Source of the DNA: F-183 sp036502165
GTDB taxonomy: Bacteria > Acidobacteriota > Terriglobia > Bryobacterales > Bryobacteraceae
Assembly: GCA_036502165.1 (NCBI GenBank)
Contig: DASXZC010000601.1
Location: 1 to 6,306, forward strand
DNA: 6,306 nucleotides
Reading direction: 5' to 3'
Position 1 is the stretch's first letter, and every line of letters begins with the position of its first letter. Below, piece by piece: positions 5,959 to 6,306 of this stretch. Position numbers and translations under genes: made by a program. Below the pieces are notes generated by a model, which was given only the letters and a program-made list of their open reading frames with translations, was not told the DNA's origin and ran no database searches.

Positions 5959-5964
5959 TATAAC
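5959..5964 (+). promoter_or_regulatory. Candidate -10 element placed for a leaderless transcript of the 5971 gene
   Basis: TATAAC matches five of six bases of the sigma-70 -10 consensus and ends six bases before the ATG at 5971. Transcription starting at the usual distance would begin at or next to the A of the start codon. The start also lacks a good Shine-Dalgarno site (only TGAGAT directly upstream). No clear -35 was seen. Confidence 0.4.
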
Positions 5965-5970
5965 TGAGAT

Positions 5971-6306
5971 ATGTCGAACCTGAAAACTTTATTAATGCTG
6001 TGTGTGGGCGCCGTGCTGTTGACCGGCACGGTGTCGGCCGCTGACCTGAGTGGAAAATGGTCGGGAACCGCGACGGCGAAGACTCCCGACGGGGAGACGA
6101 ACGACGGCACGGCGTGGGTTGTGCTGACGCAATCCGGTAATGCGCTGACTGGAACGGCGGGGCCGAGTGCGGACAAGCAATCGCCGATCACTGACGGCAA
6201 GGTGGACGGGGACACGGTGGTGTTCAAAGTGCAGGTCGAGGATAACGTCGCGGTCGTAACGATGAGGGTGGTGGGTGACACGTTGAAGGGGCAAGCGGTG
6301 ATCGAG
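5971..6306 (+). CDS. Small secreted protein of unknown function, N-terminal part (runs off right edge)
   Basis: An open frame of 112 codons from ATG 5971 to the window end, without a stop, so the C-terminus is outside. Seen: a classical signal peptide with a hydrophobic core at about 6-20 and a probable VSA|AD cleavage after residue 23; the mature protein then begins ADLSGKW. The rest is rich in Gly, Thr, Val and Asp in alternating beta-strand-like stretches (49-55, 82-90, 92-101, 104-111), suggesting a small beta-barrel or sandwich. The mature part resembles the N-terminal domain of the divergent cytochrome: both begin D(L/F)SGxW and share a (T/S)-x-V-V-x-x-x-V strand pattern about 60-70 residues later. 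I do not recognise a named function; similar exported proteins are frequent in Acidobacteriota genomes (from memory). Initiation may be leaderless, given the -10-like TATAAC six bases upstream. Confidence 0.75.
   Translation, partial: MSNLKTLLMLCVGAVLLTGTVSAADLSGKWSGTATAKTPDGETNDGTAWVVLTQSGNALTGTAGPSADKQSPITDGKVDGDTVVFKVQVEDNVAVVTMRVVGDTLKGQAVIE

Noticed and set aside
5829..6281. Antisense open frame opposite the small secreted protein (150 codons, minus strand)
   Set aside because: The plus frame from 5971 gives a clean signal peptide and beta-rich domain; the minus frame crosses the divergent promoter region and has no recognisable features.

Overview
The window looks like a chromosomal segment of a moderately GC-rich Gram-negative soil-type bacterium, most likely Acidobacteriota (Bryobacterales/Solibacter-like). 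This assignment is inference. It rests on a secreted cytochrome of the photosynthetic-reaction-centre-subunit type that is common in that phylum, two exported proteins whose mature ends begin with a D(F/L)SGxW motif, and the base composition. No rRNA, tRNA, CRISPR array, insertion sequence or phage gene is visible.

Layout. (1) Positions 1-237, minus strand: the 5' end of a GT39-like membrane glycosyltransferase that runs off the left edge. (2) A 68-bp divergent gap. (3) Positions 306-5011, plus strand: four tightly packed genes. They encode a second GT39-like membrane glycosyltransferase (306-2060), a GT2 enzyme resembling polyprenyl/dolichyl-phosphate sugar synthases (2038-2820), a protein resembling plant reversibly glycosylated polypeptide (RGP)/UDP-arabinopyranose mutase with a STELLO-like N-terminus (2820-4016), and a GDP-mannose 3,5-epimerase (4034-5011). 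Overlaps of 23 nt and 1 nt and a 17-nt gap point to one transcript. (4) A 14-bp perfect hairpin at 5018-5055, probably a terminator between convergent units. (5) Positions 5071-5832, minus strand: a secreted di-heme c-type cytochrome with an N-terminal beta-rich domain. (6) A 138-bp divergent intergenic region with a 10-bp inverted repeat and candidate -10 elements. (7) Positions 5971-6306, plus strand: a partial small secreted protein that resembles the N-terminal domain of the neighbouring cytochrome.

How the genes may work together. The plus-strand cluster reads as a compact glycan-assembly unit. The epimerase would make GDP-L-galactose (and/or GDP-L-gulose) from GDP-mannose. The RGP-like protein may interconvert sugar ring forms or transfer sugar. 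The GT2 enzyme may load a sugar onto polyprenyl phosphate, and the GT39-like membrane protein may transfer it to an acceptor on the periplasmic side. The epimerase call is strong and the RGP-like family resemblance is good. The substrates of the other proteins and the combined pathway are hypotheses. The pairing of two enzyme types best known from plants inside one bacterial operon is the most interesting feature of the window. The right-hand genes (cytochrome and small exported protein) look like a separate unit.
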